Shown here: positions 43,759 through 51,281 of the stretch, one piece after another
Layout: each line of letters begins with the position of its first letter
Position numbering within the stretch: position 1 is the stretch's first letter
Assembly: GCF_000949425.1 (NCBI RefSeq)
Contig: NZ_CP010976.1
Coordinates: forward strand, 1,550,001 to 1,614,000
Direction of reading: 5' to 3'
Length of the DNA stretch: 64,000 bases
Source of the DNA: Paenibacillus sp. IHBB 10380
GTDB taxonomy: Bacteria; Bacillota; Bacilli; Paenibacillales; Paenibacillaceae
Position numbers and translations under genes: made by a program
Notes under the pieces: model-generated
Told to the model about the DNA's origin: nothing
The model's input: the letters and a program-made list of their open reading frames with translations, nothing else
Database searches by the model: none

Positions 43759-43982
43759 TGAATCCATTTGAAATTTTTAGACTAACAAGTCCATTTGGTA
43801 TGCGTATGCATCCCGTTGATCATGTAAAGAGATTCCATAGAGGTGTAGACCTTGTAATTTCCCCAGCGAATGGTGCTCTTAAAGCATTTACAGCTGGTGA
43901 AGTGTTACACGCTAAGATGGGTGTCACAGGCTCGGGATTCGGTCACATTTGCTGCTCCGGATCTACCTCCGCCCCTTTTTAA
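43758..43982 (+). pseudogene. Phage endolysin, M23 peptidase, truncated
   Basis: Begins like a lysostaphin-type peptidase: LTSPFGMRMHPVDHVKRFHR and GVDLVISP (zinc His and Asp), then GEVLHAKMGVTGSGFG. Homology stops near 43943, where such enzymes continue with the strand leading to the HxH motif; the frame here ends within 13 unrelated codons. So the domain lacks its second zinc-binding half. Coupled to the holin by a TAATG overlap. Confidence 0.8.
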
Positions 43983-44161
43983 TGATGTGTGGTTATGACA
44001 GGATATTTTACGTTTCATGAGAATGCATATTAGACTGCTACGTTATTAAACTGACGAGCAGGATAGTTGAAGAAGGACTGTTTAATTTAGAGGGTATTTA
44101 ACATCTATTGTCGAAACGAATTATAAATGAATTAATAATTTTGATGGGGGAAGAGTGAAGA

Positions 44162-44674
44162 ATGTATATAAAAACAGATAGATTATTGATACGCGAATTT
44201 GAAGTTATGGATTGGCAAGCTGTACATGAGTATACATCAGATATTAACGTTATGAAATATTTACCTGATGGGATTTTTTCTGAAAAAAATGCTAAGGAGT
44301 TTATACGTAAAAACATTGGTGATAACGCTGGGAATTTTCCTGTTGTATTAATGGAAGAAAACCTTCTCATTGGTCACATTGTTTTTTATAAGTATTTTGG
44401 TGATCATACTTATGAGATCGGTTGGGTGTTTAATCCTAAATATCACAAAAAAGGGTATGCTTCTGAAGCAGCACAAGCTATATTGAAATATGGTTTTGAG
44501 AAAATGAAATTACATAGGATTATAGCTACATGTCAGCCTCAGAACATTCCATCATATCGAGTAATGGAGAAAATTGGAATGAGGAGAGAAGGCTATTTTA
44601 AGAAATGTATACCAGATGGTGTTAAATGGTGGGATGAATACTATTACGCTATTTTGGAAGAAGAGTGGAAATGA
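44162..44674 (+). CDS. GNAT N-acetyltransferase (RimJ/RimL-like)
   Basis: 170 residues. TDRLLIREFEVMDWQAVHEY at the start, acetyl-CoA-binding region EIGWVFNPKYHKKGYASEAA with the Q/RxxGxG/A-like loop, and ATCQPQNIPSYRVMEKIGM then EGYFKK: the standard RimJ/RimL-type GNAT pattern. The substrate (protein N-terminus, antibiotic or other amine) cannot be told. GGGGGAAGAG lies 9 bases before the ATG. Followed by a second GNAT gene after 40 bases. Confidence 0.85.
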   Translation: MYIKTDRLLIREFEVMDWQAVHEYTSDINVMKYLPDGIFSEKNAKEFIRKNIGDNAGNFPVVLMEENLLIGHIVFYKYFGDHTYEIGWVFNPKYHKKGYASEAAQAILKYGFEKMKLHRIIATCQPQNIPSYRVMEKIGMRREGYFKKCIPDGVKWWDEYYYAILEEEWK

Positions 44675-44714
44675 GCTATAACTGATATTATTCGTTAGAT
44701 AAGGAGCGAGAATC

Positions 44715-45290
44715 ATGAGTGAAAATCCTATTTTGCTTACATTTCCAGAAGAGTTTGAAAGTGATCGTCTTATCATTCGTGCTCCGAAGTGGGAAGATGG
44801 ACATGCTGTAAACGAGGCTATTCGAGAAAGTGTCAATGAGATGCGACCTTGGTTACCATTTGTAAAAAATCTACCTACAGTTGAAGAATCGGAAGCATAT
44901 GTACGGAAAGCTAGGCTAAATTTTCTAGAGCGTTCTGATTTAGTTTTGCATTTATTTGATAAGCACACGGGTGAGTTTGTAGGTAGTAGTGGGCTCCACC
45001 GTTTTGATTGGACCGTTCGTAAGTTTGAAGTAGGATATTGGCTTAGGACCGCTCGTACAGGTCAAGGTCTGATGACAGAAGCTGTAAACGCAATTACCTC
45101 GTTTGCAATAAATTATTTAGAAGCAAACCGTATTGAGATATGTTGTAACCGTTTAAACACTTCAAGTATTCGAGTTGCAGAACGAGCTGGGTTCTCATTA
45201 GAAGGAACACTGCGAAGCTATAGCTTGAACGATTCAAGTGAATTAGCAGATATAAAGATTTTCTCGAAGGTAAGAGGGTACGAATTTTAA
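44715..45290 (+). CDS. GNAT N-acetyltransferase (RimL-like)
   Basis: 191 residues. ESDRLIIRAPKWEDGHAVNE, then FEVGYWLRTARTGQGLMTEA with the acetyl-CoA loop, and NRLNTSSIRVAERAGFSLEG near the end are those of ribosomal-protein-serine acetyltransferase-like GNATs. It shares only the fold with its upstream neighbour, so this is not a recent duplicate. Probably in one operon with it. Confidence 0.85.
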   Translation: MSENPILLTFPEEFESDRLIIRAPKWEDGHAVNEAIRESVNEMRPWLPFVKNLPTVEESEAYVRKARLNFLERSDLVLHLFDKHTGEFVGSSGLHRFDWTVRKFEVGYWLRTARTGQGLMTEAVNAITSFAINYLEANRIEICCNRLNTSSIRVAERAGFSLEGTLRSYSLNDSSELADIKIFSKVRGYEF

Positions 45291-45594
45291 ACTAACGGGA
45301 CACGAGAGTGCAACCAACCCCTATTGGGATGCTAAATACATTTACAACGCTAAATTATATGATGAAAAGCATATAAACTGGGTTGAGATTTTGTCAATCA
45401 TTTCAGCAAGTTGTTCCGCTTTGCAGTCTAAAGTTTGCTGTTGCATACGGCGAAGTCTGTTTTTTTATATACGGATTTACGATTCAAGGTGTTCATCGTA
45501 AGTCTAATAATAAAGGTTTCGATTAATGTATAATGAAGGGGGAATTCCATGTGAATTTTTTTCCATAAAACCTAATCTCTAGTAAATATTTCAA
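45291..45594 (+). other. Gene-free stretch downstream of the GNAT genes
   Basis: About 300 bases with no gene that I can support. It opens with AACTAACGGGACACGAGAGT, a kind of sequence related to the GTTGAAGAAGG-containing scraps near 43190 and 44062. A short T7 run lies near 45460. No clear hairpin. Confidence 0.35.
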
Positions 45595-45603
45595 CATAAA
45601 CTA
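45595..45603 (+). promoter_or_regulatory. Possible sigma-K -10 element of the first YjcZ-like gene
   Basis: CATAAACTA matches CATANNNTA. The block CATAAACTATGGTGTAGTC recurs with two differences upstream of the second copy. A -35 AC is not clear. Confidence 0.4.
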
Positions 45604-45634
45604 TGGTGTAGTCAATTGAAAAGGAGGGATTATT

Positions 45635-45739
45635 ATGGGTGAAGCTTTAGGAGGATACGGTGGCGGTTTTACATCTACTGCTGGGATTTTGGTTCTGTTT
45701 ATTCTGTTAGTAATCATTACTAAGTCTATCTGGGTTTAA
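45635..45739 (+). CDS. YjcZ-type small sporulation protein, copy 1
   Basis: 34 residues. A short Gly/Tyr-rich start (MGEALGGYGGGF) is followed by one hydrophobic helix (AGILVLFILLVIITKSIW). This is the makeup of the YjcZ family of small Bacillales sporulation proteins, whose function is unknown. AAAGGAGGG lies 7 bases before the ATG, an excellent RBS that supports translation despite the size. A terminator follows. Confidence 0.78.
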   Translation: MGEALGGYGGGFTSTAGILVLFILLVIITKSIWV

Positions 45740-45763
45740 TCCTTTTTCATTCCCCTTTCATTT

Positions 45764-45802
45764 AATATCCGTCAGGTATTATAAACTGACGGATATTTTT
45801 TA
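45764..45802 (+). terminator. Terminator after YjcZ-like copy 1
   Basis: AATATCCGTCAG-GTATTATAAA-CTGACGGATATT then TTTT. Perfect 12-bp stem. Confidence 0.88.
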
Positions 45803-45958
45803 CATTGATTCAGACCGTATGTTTATTGTTGTGAATAGTATCCGTAATGGATTGATTAGAGCATTGCAGCCATACATAGGGTCTGTTTATCTCTAAGATT
45901 GTGAACAATTTGGGTTTGAACAATTTGCCGAATAGCCCTCCCTATATCCTAAATATTA

Positions 45959-45967
45959 CATAAGCTA
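45959..45967 (+). promoter_or_regulatory. Possible sigma-K -10 element of the second YjcZ-like gene
   Basis: CATAAGCTA matches CATANNNTA, in the block CATAAGCTATGATGTAGTC shared with copy 1, at nearly the same distance from the start codon. Confidence 0.4.
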
Positions 45968-45999
45968 TGATGTAGTCTAAAGTAAAGGAGGAATGACTC

Positions 46000-46092
46000 A
46001 TGGGTGCTATCGGTGGTTTAGGTGGAGTTACAGGTGCGGTTTTGGTATTGTTTATTCTGTTGGTAATTATATCGAAAACAATTCTTCTGTAA
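46000..46092 (+). CDS. YjcZ-type small sporulation protein, copy 2
   Basis: 30 residues: MGAIGGLGGVTG then a hydrophobic helix VLVLFILLVIISKTI. Similar to copy 1 in both protein and upstream region, so a tandem duplication. AAAGGAGGA lies 8 bases before the ATG. A different, longer overlapping frame starts at 45993 but lacks coding character. Confidence 0.75.
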   Translation: MGAIGGLGGVTGAVLVLFILLVIISKTILL

Positions 46093-46134
46093 GGATTAGT
46101 CTTAGTAAAAAGTACTTTCGAATTAGACCATATA

Positions 46135-46170
46135 GAGGAGTCATCACGATCGCGACTCCTCTTTTATTTT
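46135..46170 (+). terminator. Terminator after YjcZ-like copy 2
   Basis: GAGGAGTC (46135-46142) pairs with GACTCCTC (46154-46161), followed by TTTTATTTTAT. Confidence 0.85.
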
Positions 46171-46398
46171 ATATTTACATATTTCAGTTGTTTGTTTTAG
46201 GAATCAAGCGATATGGATTGATAATGTCTGAATTTTATCTTGCTGAGGAACAATGACGAGGTTGTGTCGAGCCTTAGAGGGACGCTGAATGAGGAGTTCG
46301 AGTTCTGTTAATTGTAGAAAGAATGTATCACAATGGATTCACCCTGTAGTCCCGGAATATTAAGCAGGATGACAGGAATGACTAACCTCATGTATAAA

Positions 46399-46827
46399 TT
46401 ATGGAGTAATGGTTGTCAAAACGACCAATTTGTGTGTAGAGGTAGAGGTAGAGGTAGAGGTAGAAGTAGAGACGAAATTAACAACTTCAACAACGACACT
46501 TACACCTATGGTAAGTGCTGTATTAATAACCAGATTGGTTACAGTGAGCGTACTTTGTCCTCCTAATTGCAAGACGCCGTTTACGAATAGATTATAGTAT
46601 CCATTTGAGGTAGGTATGGTAAGACCATCAGCGGCTAAAAGGGTACCCGTATCATCTCTAAACGAGATGGCAGGTATTATAGTGGTTCCAGCTACTATGT
46701 TGTCTAGGACTACGGTCGAAGCGAATCTTGTTGTAGTGGGAATAACGGATGTAGTTGTATTGGTGGTAATCGTTCCCGTGATGGTGCTTGATGCAGGTAA
46801 ACATAACACAATAAGCTCTGCAGCCAT
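46399..46827 (-). CDS. DUF4183 protein with Ser-Thr repeat tail
   Basis: 142 residues from ATG 46827 (AAAGGAG 8 bases upstream). The DUF4183 hallmark is ISFRDDTGTLLAADGLTIPT followed by NGYYNLFVNGVLQLGGQSTL and a beta-rich end. It is Thr/Ile/Val rich overall. A run of ST dipeptides at the C-terminus comes from a hexanucleotide repeat. DUF4183 proteins occur in spore formers, and the neighbours here include YjcZ-type sporulation peptides, so a spore-surface role is plausible but not shown. No signal peptide is evident, as expected for a mother-cell coat protein. Confidence 0.75.
   Translation of the reverse strand: MAAELIVLCLPASSTITGTITTNTTTSVIPTTTRFASTVVLDNIVAGTTIIPAISFRDDTGTLLAADGLTIPTSNGYYNLFVNGVLQLGGQSTLTVTNLVINTALTIGVSVVVEVVNFVSTSTSTSTSTSTHKLVVLTTITP
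46435..46470. repeat. Hexanucleotide tandem repeat GGTAGA, six units
   Basis: Units TGTAGA, GGTAGA x4, AGTAGA within the DUF4183 gene; on the coding strand they give alternating Ser-Thr codons. Copy changes would keep the frame. Confidence 0.9.
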
Positions 46828-46907
46828 ATGACATGCTCCTTTCAACTCTAAATGGATAGAATAGTATATGCTAGATTGCAGTGCTCGGTTTGGACAAATC
46901 TATCAAA

Positions 46908-46950
46908 AAGAAACGGATACACCCATATAAATGGAATGTATCCGTTTCTT
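46908..46950 (-). terminator. Terminator of lexA
   Basis: AAGAAACGGATAC (46908-46920) pairs with GTATCCGTTTCTT (46938-46950); the minus strand continues with a U-rich stretch. 13-bp perfect stem, 22 bases past the lexA stop. Confidence 0.82.
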
Positions 46951-46971
46951 AATTAAATAGTGCGATAGAAA

Positions 46972-47598
46972 TCAATGAATATCGCGGAAAAGTCCAATGA
47001 CTTTACCCAGAATTGTAACATGATTCAAACGCAAAGGTTCGTAAGTTGGGTTCTCTGGCTGAAGTCTAATGTGGTCTTTCTCTTTATAAAAGGTTTTGAC
47101 CGTAGCTTCGTCTTCTTCCGTCATAGCAACAACGATATCTCCATTGTCAGCGGTCTGTTGCTGGCGGACGATAACAAAGTCTCCGTTATGTATACCGGCT
47201 TCTATCATACTGTCGCCCATGACAGATAACATGAATACTTTGTCTTCACCTACGAAATGTTGAGGTAGAGGAAAGTAATCTTCTATATTCTCTGTTGCTG
47301 TAATTGGAACACCGGCAGTAACTTTGCCGACCATGGGAACACGGGATACTGTATGTGTGAAAAGATGACTACTATCTGATTCTTCTTGTCCTAATATTTC
47401 AATAGCTCGTGGCTTAGTAGGATCTCTTCTAATCAAGCCTTTCTTCTCTAATCGATCAAGATGACCATGAACCGTTGAACTAGAAGCTAGTCCGACTGCT
47501 TCGCCGATCTCCCGCACAGATGGCGGATATCCCTTAGAGCGTACTTCGTTACGTATAAACTCCAATATGGCTAATTGCCGGCTAGATACCTTCGACAT
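46972..47598 (-). CDS. lexA: SOS repressor LexA
   Basis: 208 residues from ATG 47598 (TGGGGTGAG upstream); a longer open frame upstream has no RBS and covers the operators. N-terminal [43 protein letters not shown]. Autocleavage Ala-Gly in KVTAGVP; catalytic Ser in [10 protein letters not shown] and Lys in EATVKTF. Represses the SOS regulon, including its own gene and yneA through the boxes in the shared upstream region. Confidence 0.97.
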   Translation of the reverse strand: MSKVSSRQLAILEFIRNEVRSKGYPPSVREIGEAVGLASSSTVHGHLDRLEKKGLIRRDPTKPRAIEILGQEESDSSHLFTHTVSRVPMVGKVTAGVPITATENIEDYFPLPQHFVGEDKVFMLSVMGDSMIEAGIHNGDFVIVRQQQTADNGDIVVAMTEEDEATVKTFYKEKDHIRLQPENPTYEPLRLNHVTILGKVIGLFRDIH

Positions 47599-47642
47599 AA
47601 CACTCTCACCCCATTTAGTGATTTTGACAGAATTATAACATA

Positions 47643-47654
47643 GAACTTCCGTTC
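47643..47654. promoter_or_regulatory. LexA box 1
   Basis: GAACTTCCGTTC, perfect match to the Gram-positive box GAACNNNNGTTC (here followed by G), 44 bases upstream of lexA in the divergent region. Confidence 0.85.
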
Positions 47655-47681
47655 GTACAAACGTAGGTTCTAATAATAGGG

Positions 47682-47693
47682 GAACAATTGTTC
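47682..47693. promoter_or_regulatory. LexA box 2
   Basis: GAACAATTGTTC, a perfect palindromic match to GAACNNNNGTTC in the middle of the lexA/yneA intergenic region. Confidence 0.85.
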
Positions 47694-47709
47694 TGAAATG
47701 TGTTGAATA

Positions 47710-47756
47710 AAACAAGTGTTCGTGCTATATTGGATTTATCAAGAGAACAAGTGTTT
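47710..47756. promoter_or_regulatory. Two imperfect LexA boxes before yneA
   Basis: AAACAAGTGTTC (47710-47721) and GAACAAGTGTTT (47745-47756) each differ by one base from the box. Both share the AAGT spacer. They sit next to the yneA start and would give it tighter or separate SOS control. Confidence 0.6.
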
Positions 47757-47771
47757 GGGAGATGATCAAGT

Positions 47772-48137
47772 ATGATGAAATATAGTACTTACCGCAGTAT
47801 TTATGATACCAACAAAGAATTACAAACATATGTATGGAGAGATAAACTAAGAGATATGATATCTCGTCCCTTGCTTCTAAAGTTATTGCTAGTTATGTTA
47901 CTTCTAATAATAGGGTGTACTGGAGCAGTTAGTGCTTTCTCAGGGAAATCCGGTCAGTCTAGTGAGATGATGAAGAATATTATTATACAACCTGGGGATA
48001 CGCTTTGGAAGATTGCAGTATCTGAGAAGCCTGATTATCTAGATACTCGAGTGTATATTAAGGAAATGAAAGAGATAAATGGATTGTCTCAAAGTGGAAT
48101 ACGAGCGGGTGAGGTATTGTCTCTACCTCAATATTAA
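47772..48137 (+). CDS. yneA: SOS cell-division inhibitor YneA-like protein (LysM)
   Basis: 121 residues. One transmembrane helix (LLLKLLLVMLLLIIGC, about 34-50) then a single C-terminal LysM domain (IIIQPGDTLWKIAVSEKPDY to GIRAGEVLSLPQY). YneA of B. subtilis, divergent from lexA in the same way, blocks cell division during the SOS response. The N-terminal cytosolic stretch of ~33 residues is a little longer than in B. subtilis. Four LexA-box-like sites lie upstream. Confidence 0.9.
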   Translation: MMKYSTYRSIYDTNKELQTYVWRDKLRDMISRPLLLKLLLVMLLLIIGCTGAVSAFSGKSGQSSEMMKNIIIQPGDTLWKIAVSEKPDYLDTRVYIKEMKEINGLSQSGIRAGEVLSLPQY

Positions 48138-48230
48138 TGATAGCTGAAAGAGCTTGGAAAGGAGGAATCCTTGACAAGCTCTTTTGATCATGGCAAAGTT
48201 AGAAAAGAATTCATTAATGGAGGAGATTTC

Positions 48231-48425
48231 ATGGATATTGATAGCTTGATACAACGAATTAATGAGCTTGCCAAGAAGTATACATCTACAGGATTAACAG
48301 AAGAAGAAACTCAGGAACGTGCGAGTCTCCGTGAAATCTATCTTCAGAATGTTCGCAACAATTTCCGCAATCAATTAGATTCGATTGAATTTACTGATGA
48401 TTCGCCTGAGTCAGGTCGGAAATAG
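48231..48425 (+). CDS. ynzC: YnzC-like protein (DUF896)
   Basis: 64 residues from ATG 48231 (GGAGGAG 6 bases upstream), helical: DSLIQRINELAKKYTSTGLT, EEETQERASLREIYLQNVRN. This is the DUF896 family; in B. subtilis ynzC belongs to the yneA-yneB-ynzC SOS operon. Here the yneB resolvase gene is missing between yneA and ynzC, only ~90 bases separate them. Function unknown. Confidence 0.92.
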   Translation: MDIDSLIQRINELAKKYTSTGLTEEETQERASLREIYLQNVRNNFRNQLDSIEFTDDSPESGRK

Positions 48426-48459
48426 CTTATAGAAGTGTATAAATTAAGGGGGATAAAGA

Positions 48460-48984
48460 ATGGCTCGTTCTTGGGAAAGAATGGTACAGAAGAATTCGAA
48501 GCAATTGAATAAGAAACGTAAAGAGCAAGGTCTTACGAGTATCTCAAGTTCAAAATCAGTGATGAGTGGTGACATCTTTAAGGGACGTAAAATTCTATTA
48601 CCATTTACGCTTGTTGTATTGGCCGTATTTTATGGATTGCTTGGGACAATAGCTGAACAAGTTACTGCGGTTGAACAGAAAAGCGCGATTCCTCAATGGC
48701 TAATAATAGGGCTATACGTTTTACTGGGAGTCATTATTTTTATGCGCCGTCCTTATTTGCGTGTCGACAAAGAGTCTCTGTACACAACAAGGATGAATCG
48801 TGAAGCTCGTGTAGGTGCTATAAATATTAAGAAGATTAGTGTGAAATCAGGTTCTGTAGTGATTGAACAATTGAAGGGGCGTAACTGGGTATTTAGCCGT
48901 CTTATAAATCGATACAATACAGAAGCAATGGGCGAAAGTTTAGAGAAATTTGCCGCAACTCATAAGATTCCATTCGAAAAGTAA
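48460..48984 (+). CDS. Hypothetical membrane protein, two helices
   Basis: 174 residues. A basic N-terminus of ~45 residues (KNSKQLNKKRKEQGLTS), helix 1 ILLPFTLVVLAVFYGLLGTI, helix 2 WLIIGLYVLLGVIIFM, and a C-terminal beta-type domain (YLRVDKESLYTTRMNREARV, then SVKSGSVVIEQLKGRNWVFS) that recalls bacterial PH-like modules. No named family recognised. It follows ynzC by 34 bases and precedes the HAD gene by 24, so probably one operon. AAGGGGGAT RBS present. Confidence 0.75.
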   Translation: MARSWERMVQKNSKQLNKKRKEQGLTSISSSKSVMSGDIFKGRKILLPFTLVVLAVFYGLLGTIAEQVTAVEQKSAIPQWLIIGLYVLLGVIIFMRRPYLRVDKESLYTTRMNREARVGAINIKKISVKSGSVVIEQLKGRNWVFSRLINRYNTEAMGESLEKFAATHKIPFEK

Positions 48985-49008
48985 ATGACTTAGAAGAGGG
49001 GAAAGAGC

Positions 49009-49809
49009 ATGCCGATAAAAGCCGTATTTTTTGATTTGGATGACACGTTGCTATGGGATGAGCGCAGTGTAGAAGAAGCTTTTGCAGCCGCTTGTCAGAC
49101 TGCAGCTACAGCTACAGGGGTTGATCCTAAGCAGCTAGAGGAGGCTGTCCGAAGCGAAGCCAGATCACTATATGAATCGTATGAAACATTCTCTTTCACT
49201 TCTATGATCGGTATTAACCCTTTTGAAGGCTTGTGGGGAAACTTCACAGCTGGTGAACAACCAGAGTTTCGTCAATTAGAGAAGATTGTGCCTACATATC
49301 GTAAGGAATCGTGGAGGCTAGGTCTTTTGAAGTTAGGCATTGATGATGAGAACTTAGCTGGTGAAATATCAGAGCAATTTGGATTAGAGAGACGATCTCG
49401 CCCCTATATGTATGACGAAACGTTGCAAGTGTTAGAGGAACTTCACGGTAAAGTGAAATTACTTCTACTTACGAATGGCTGCCCAGCATTGCAACAAGAA
49501 AAGTTAGATGGAGTTCCAGCATTAACTCCGTTCTTTGACCAGATTGTCATTTCAGGTAACTTCGGTAAAGGCAAACCAGATGTTTCTATTTTTGAACATG
49601 CTTTATCCTCCGTAAATATGTCATCTGATGAAGTACTAATGGTAGGAGATAAGTTAACTACGGATATTCGTGGAGGCCTGAGTGCGGGGATTAAGACGGT
49701 ATGGATTAATCGGACAAACAAACAGTCTGACCCCGAAATTACGCCAGATTATGAGATCACACATCTATCTCAAGTGCACGATATTATTACGGAGTTATCT
49801 AATTCTTAA
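49009..49809 (+). CDS. HAD-superfamily hydrolase (subfamily IA)
   Basis: 266 residues. Motif I FFDLDDTLLWDE (nucleophile Asp and acid/base Asp), a helical cap domain, motif II LLLTNG, motif III Lys in GNFGKGKPD and motif IV MVGDKLTTDIRGG. Length and C1 cap match YfnB/YsaA-like phosphatases of sugar or nucleotide phosphates. The substrate cannot be told. AGAGGGGAAAG precedes the ATG by 6 bases. Confidence 0.88.
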   Translation: MPIKAVFFDLDDTLLWDERSVEEAFAAACQTAATATGVDPKQLEEAVRSEARSLYESYETFSFTSMIGINPFEGLWGNFTAGEQPEFRQLEKIVPTYRKESWRLGLLKLGIDDENLAGEISEQFGLERRSRPYMYDETLQVLEELHGKVKLLLLTNGCPALQQEKLDGVPALTPFFDQIVISGNFGKGKPDVSIFEHALSSVNMSSDEVLMVGDKLTTDIRGGLSAGIKTVWINRTNKQSDPEITPDYEITHLSQVHDIITELSNS

Positions 49810-50039
49810 CTCTATTTTGTATACAATAAGAAATTAACCTGTTCTCTATTGAGTTTTAGAGGATGGGTTTTTTGTTTGGATATGATAAATGTCACAATAT
49901 TGTGAATAAAGCCTCTCTATTTAGGATTGAAAACTCGATATAATATAGAGAATGTGCAAGGATGAACGACTTCGTCTACCCTATAGGGTAGCATTGGTTT
50001 GTTTATCGATGAAATAGGAATATAGAGAGGCGGTTTAAC

Positions 50040-50456
50040 ATGAGAAATAAGTTTAAGTTTGGTATTGTAATGTACATAGTGCTATTGATCATCGTTGTTG
50101 GATGTGGAAAAAATGATCAAGCGAATATGGAGATGGGTTTCAACGATGCTATGAAGCCTATTGAAGCAGACCTGAGTATTTTGCCTGAGCAAGCTAAGGT
50201 GAATGAGAAGATTTCAATTGAAGTGGTAGTAACACAGGAGAATATGAAAGTAACGAATGCAGATAAAGTCATTATTGAAATTGCTCCACCGAATAAAGAT
50301 AGTAAGCACATAGAAACACCTGCAACTCACATGGGTGAGGGAAAATATGCGATCGAGACATCATTTGAGCAAGCGGGAACGTATAGGATTACTTCACATG
50401 TCACGGTTGGAGCTATGCATACGATGCCATCGAAGGAGATTATCGTAGCTGAATAG
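50040..50456 (+). CDS. YtkA-like (FixH-type) lipoprotein
   Basis: 138 residues. Signal peptide with lipobox VVGC (Cys at 22) followed by an Asn/Asp-rich linker and an Ig-like YtkA domain (INEKISIEVVVTQ-like VNEKISIEVVVTQENMKVTN, then YAIETSFEQAGTYRITSHVT, GAMHTMPSKEIIV). The MHTM end with His and Met is typical of YtkA domains and may bind metal. Extracytoplasmic. RBS GAGAGGCGG upstream. Monocistronic with its own terminator. Confidence 0.82.
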   Translation: MRNKFKFGIVMYIVLLIIVVGCGKNDQANMEMGFNDAMKPIEADLSILPEQAKVNEKISIEVVVTQENMKVTNADKVIIEIAPPNKDSKHIETPATHMGEGKYAIETSFEQAGTYRITSHVTVGAMHTMPSKEIIVAE

Positions 50457-50475
50457 CAGGTTGTAGTGTAGAAAT

Positions 50476-50522
50476 AACAATTACCCCGTTATCCTAAATG
50501 GAGGATGAACGGGGTAATTGTT
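50476..50522 (+). terminator. Terminator after the YtkA-like gene
   Basis: AACAATTACCCCGTT pairs with its complement at 50508-50522, 15-bp perfect stem; an inner ATCCT/AGGAT pairing extends it. Confidence 0.85.
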
Positions 50523-50564
50523 AGATTTATAGAGGTTAATGATGATGATGATGATGAATTCAAC

Positions 50565-51107
50565 CTAAGCCTTTTGGAAGTCAGGATCAATTACAGGCTG
50601 TGAAATCCAGCCATTCTCTTCAACAAAGAGACGAACTGCAATAATTTGACGATTCTCCATTAAGGTGAAGAAGTGATTTGTATTCTCTGGAACAGAGATA
50701 ACATCACCTGCAGTTAATTCAACATCGAAATATCCTACATCACCAGCACCTTTGATGACAAAAATACCTTTACCCGCGACAATGGCCCGGATTTCATCTT
50801 CGGTATGCGTGTGGACCTCTTCAAATTTGTTCAACAGGTCACTTAAATTCGGAGTGGAATCAGAGAGCGTGATGACATCCCAGATTTTATATCCTCGGCG
50901 TGCAGCCAAGTCTTTAATTTCACCATCATAGATATTTAAAATTTCTTGCTTCTGATCATCGTTTAATACAAAATTAGATTGGTATTCCTCAGGTAGCTTC
51001 GTGGTCTCCCAGCTTTCATAAATGACCCCTTGTTGCTCTAGAAAATTACGAACATTTTCTTCACCAGCTATGCGTTCGTTCGTATTACGAATTACAATTT
51101 CAGCCAT
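50565..51107 (-). CDS. mtnD: Acireductone dioxygenase
   Basis: 180 residues, cupin fold. Metal ligands are in EVHTHTEDEIR (two His and Glu) and PENTNHFF (third His), as in ARD enzymes. In the methionine salvage pathway it converts acireductone to 2-keto-4-methylthiobutyrate and formate (or, with nickel, an off-pathway product). No other salvage gene is adjacent, but it stands back to back with metH, another methionine gene, over a 174-base gap. Length is typical. Confidence 0.93.
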   Translation of the reverse strand: MAEIVIRNTNERIAGEENVRNFLEQQGVIYESWETTKLPEEYQSNFVLNDDQKQEILNIYDGEIKDLAARRGYKIWDVITLSDSTPNLSDLLNKFEEVHTHTEDEIRAIVAGKGIFVIKGAGDVGYFDVELTAGDVISVPENTNHFFTLMENRQIIAVRLFVEENGWISQPVIDPDFQKA

Positions 51108-51281
51108 GTAAAACCCTTCTTTCCCACTTGGATTAATTAGTATTATAATATAGGTTGTTTTCTTTGTCGATGGTTGTTTTAAGATAAACTCCTAGTACAT
51201 ATGGGGTATCGGCTGAAAAGTTGACTTTTCTAATGATAGCTATTCTGTTAAACTAAGGTCTAACGTTTTCAGGGGGGATAC

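Noticed and set aside
46138..46256. Plus-strand extension of the 45993 frame, hydrophobic segment near its end
   Set aside because: The frame overlaps the YjcZ-like gene in another phase and passes through a terminator hairpin; the shorter gene has the better RBS and family match.
46333..46566. Arg-Gly repeat protein on the plus strand
   Set aside because: It reads the complementary strand of the DUF4183 hexanucleotide repeat and has no RBS or domain.
50537..50562. A (CAT)6 run with GAATTC before it and TAA after it on the minus strand just past mtnD, resembling a cloned His-tag
   Set aside because: It is after the mtnD stop and in a different frame, where an in-frame TGA precedes it; a natural trinucleotide run is the simpler reading.
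51108..51281. Cobalamin or SAM riboswitch between mtnD and metH
   Set aside because: The gap is short, AT-rich and shows no B12-box or S-box words; only a weak TTGACT-type promoter candidate is visible.
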